A stretch of DNA of 64,000 bases from Halotia branconii CENA392. Lineage in GTDB: Bacteria; Cyanobacteriota; Cyanobacteriia; Cyanobacteriales; Nostocaceae. This document shows positions 62,837-64,000 of this stretch, in pieces. A program made the translations under genes and the position numbers. The first letter of the stretch is position 1. Each line of letters begins with the position of its first letter. The DNA is taken from positions 3,265,455-3,329,454 of the forward strand of contig NZ_CP124543.1 of assembly GCF_029953635.1 (NCBI RefSeq). Direction: 5' to 3'. A model generated the notes under the pieces. The model had not been told where the DNA came from. It saw nothing but the letters and a program-made list of their open reading frames with translations, and did not search any database.

Positions 62837-63358
62837 CTACTTAATATCTAGTAATTCGACATCAAATAGCAGTGTGGCATTGGGTGGAATCACACCACCA
62901 GCACCACGGGAACCATAACCTAATTCTGGCGGAATGATTAACTGACGACGATCGCCTACTTTCATAGTGCTAAGTCCTTCATCCCAGCCTTTGATTACTT
63001 GTCCAACGCCGAGTTTAAAGCTGAAAGGTTGGCCGCGATCGCGTGAACTATCAAACTTAGTACCATCTTCTAAAGTGCCGGTGTAGTGTACTACAACTGT
63101 ATTTCCGGTTTGAGGAGTTGCCCCACTCCCCTTTTCTAATTCAACGTATTTCAATCCAGAGGGGGTAGTTACGGCTTTATCATCAGACATAGGCTTGCTC
63201 GCAATCAAAGTATTGTTTTCAATGACACTCGTGGATGCTGGTGTGGTTTGGCTCAAGCTAGCAGCGATCGCAGAGTCCTGTTTACTGCCAACTTGTGCTA
63301 ACACCAAAACTACAACACATATCAGCATGAAACCCACGCTGAGTAAAATTGCTTTCAA
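62837..63358 (-). CDS. FKBP-type peptidyl-prolyl isomerase, membrane-anchored or exported
   Basis: A 173-residue protein. An N-terminal hydrophobic helix (about 4-23) is a signal anchor or signal peptide. A Ser/Thr-rich linker precedes the FKBP domain (about 65-173): [60 protein letters not shown] and [13 protein letters not shown]. All residues of the isomerase pocket are present. It would act in the periplasm or thylakoid lumen as a folding helper; cyanobacterial homologues include lumenal forms. Start ATG 63358. Confidence 0.93.
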   Translation of the reverse strand: MKAILLSVGFMLICVVVLVLAQVGSKQDSAIAASLSQTTPASTSVIENNTLIASKPMSDDKAVTTPSGLKYVELEKGSGATPQTGNTVVVHYTGTLEDGTKFDSSRDRGQPFSFKLGVGQVIKGWDEGLSTMKVGDRRQLIIPPELGYGSRGAGGVIPPNATLLFDVELLDIK

Positions 63359-63441
63359 AATGAGTTCTCCCTACTTAGGTAATCTGGCAATTATTTTAGA
63401 TTACCGATAGAACACAATCAGTTTAAATCACAAACAACATC

Positions 63442-63765
63442 TTAACGCCAAAGCTTATTTTCTAAATCGCGCACTTGACGTTCTAAACGGTCAATTCTAC
63501 CCCGCAGTTCATCAACTTCAGATTGACGAGCTACCCCCAAATCCTGCATCATATTTCGCATTTGCCGTTGCATTTGGGCATCCCAGTTTCCCTGCTCCGA
63601 TTTTAATTGCTGTACAACATCATCCATTACTGCTCTGGCCTGTTCAGGATTTAGCTTACCGTCTTTAACCAAGTCGTCACCAACTTGCTTGAGTTTTTCT
63701 GCTACCAGAGAAGTTGTGCCAATACCAACCATCATTAGCTGTTGCAACCAATTGTTGCTGTCCAT
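63442..63765 (-). CDS. Phasin-like coiled-coil protein
   Basis: A 107-residue helical protein: MDSNNWLQQLMMVGIGTTSL, then an amphipathic region (VAEKLKQVGDDLVKDGKLNP) and a C-terminal heptad segment DELRGRIDRLERQVRDLENK. This is the pattern of phasin/COG3937-type proteins that coat polyhydroxyalkanoate granules or act as adaptor coiled coils. No granule synthase is in the window, so the granule role is not supported by context. Confidence 0.75.
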   Translation of the reverse strand: MDSNNWLQQLMMVGIGTTSLVAEKLKQVGDDLVKDGKLNPEQARAVMDDVVQQLKSEQGNWDAQMQRQMRNMMQDLGVARQSEVDELRGRIDRLERQVRDLENKLWR

Positions 63766-63881
63766 ACTCCCTTCCTCTCCATTGTTTTAAACCACCCGCC
63801 TCTTGCTCAAGCTATGCTGGAAGAGTGGTTATTTTAGCCTACATCTCTATTTTGGCAAATTAGCAAACACAGGTAAAAAGT

Positions 63882-64000
63882 GTGGTTATAGAACTGCTTA
63901 AGTTTAAAGTAACCCCAAATATGCGGGAAAGATATATCCAGCAAGATGCAGAAATTTGGACAACAGCACTGGCTGAGTATCCTGGGTTTCTGGGTAAAGA
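63882..64000 (+). CDS. TIGR03792-like protein, 3' end outside window
   Basis: GTG at 63882 begins VIELLKFKVTPNMRERYIQQ, then DAEIWTTALAEYPGFLGK, and runs off the window edge. The pattern is that of the short cyanobacterial ferredoxin-like-fold family related to antibiotic biosynthesis monooxygenases. An AGG lies 10 bases upstream. Function unknown; only 39 codons are visible. Confidence 0.6.
   Translation, partial: MVIELLKFKVTPNMRERYIQQDAEIWTTALAEYPGFLGK

Overview
The window is chromosomal DNA of a cyanobacterium, most likely a filamentous heterocyst-former of the Nostocales. The evidence is the very frequent HIP1 octamer GCGATCGC, the abundant short tandem and palindromic interspersed repeats, several Uma2-type genes, WD40 and serine/threonine kinase genes, a kinase fused to a GUN4 domain, and a PEP-CTERM protein. 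The genus cannot be fixed from the sequence alone. I saw no rRNA or tRNA gene, no CRISPR array and no prophage.

Layout. 1-2.4 kb: a lipoate ligase (cut by the window edge), a YbjN protein and a Rieske oxygenase. 2.5-12.9 kb: a damaged, AT-rich accessory island. It holds a WD40 protein with what looks like the tail of an effector-associated domain, a tubulin-like protein that has lost its 5' end, a 70-residue stump of the next gene, an ISAzo13-like insertion sequence, an internal fragment of a ParA-like gene in opposite orientation, an IS701-like insertion sequence, and an intact actin/Hsp70-fold (ASKHA) protein. 12.9-24.1 kb: hopanoid genes hpnH and hpnA, a PIN-type toxin-antitoxin pair, an antitoxin-like gene running into a 42-bp tandem array, a short RND permease, a Tat-exported dienelactone hydrolase, hpnG, and three Uma2 genes. 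24.2-31.2 kb: a MITE with an 8-bp target duplication, a methyltransferase, a SagB-type double nitroreductase, a nucleoside salvage group (nucleoside hydrolase, cytosine deaminase-like enzyme, ribokinase) and a PEP-CTERM protein. 32.2-36 kb: two overlapping hybrid signalling kinases. 36-41.5 kb: hopanoid genes hpnK, hpnJ, a squalene/phytoene synthase and hpnB. 41.9-50.1 kb: ftsH, small unknowns, a four-carbon acid sugar kinase and minCDE. 50.4-64 kb: a site-2 protease, a metallo-beta-lactamase-fold protein, a TRAP transporter of the 2-oxoacid type, two unusual protein kinases, an M20 amidohydrolase, dnaB, an FKBP isomerase, a phasin-like protein and a partial TIGR03792-like gene.

How the parts work together. 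Seven genes, spread over about 28 kb rather than in one operon, belong to hopanoid synthesis and side-chain tailoring: hpnH adds adenosine to hopene, hpnG removes adenine, and hpnA, hpnB, hpnJ and hpnK are side-chain or sugar-tailoring genes, with a prenyl synthase that may supply squalene. The nucleoside hydrolase, deaminase and ribokinase form a base and ribose recovery route. MinCDE position the division septum.

The most unusual piece is the island at 2.5-12.9 kb. A tubulin-like GTPase and an ASKHA ATPase appear to have been members of one plus-strand operon with a third protein between them. The operon is now broken by a 5' deletion junction and by two insertion sequences that enclose an inverted gene fragment. 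It looks like the wreck of a nucleotide-driven cytoskeletal or conflict-type system that should be intact in relatives. A second notable pair is the two neighbouring kinases at 56.6-59.7 kb, which have lost complementary parts of the catalytic machinery.
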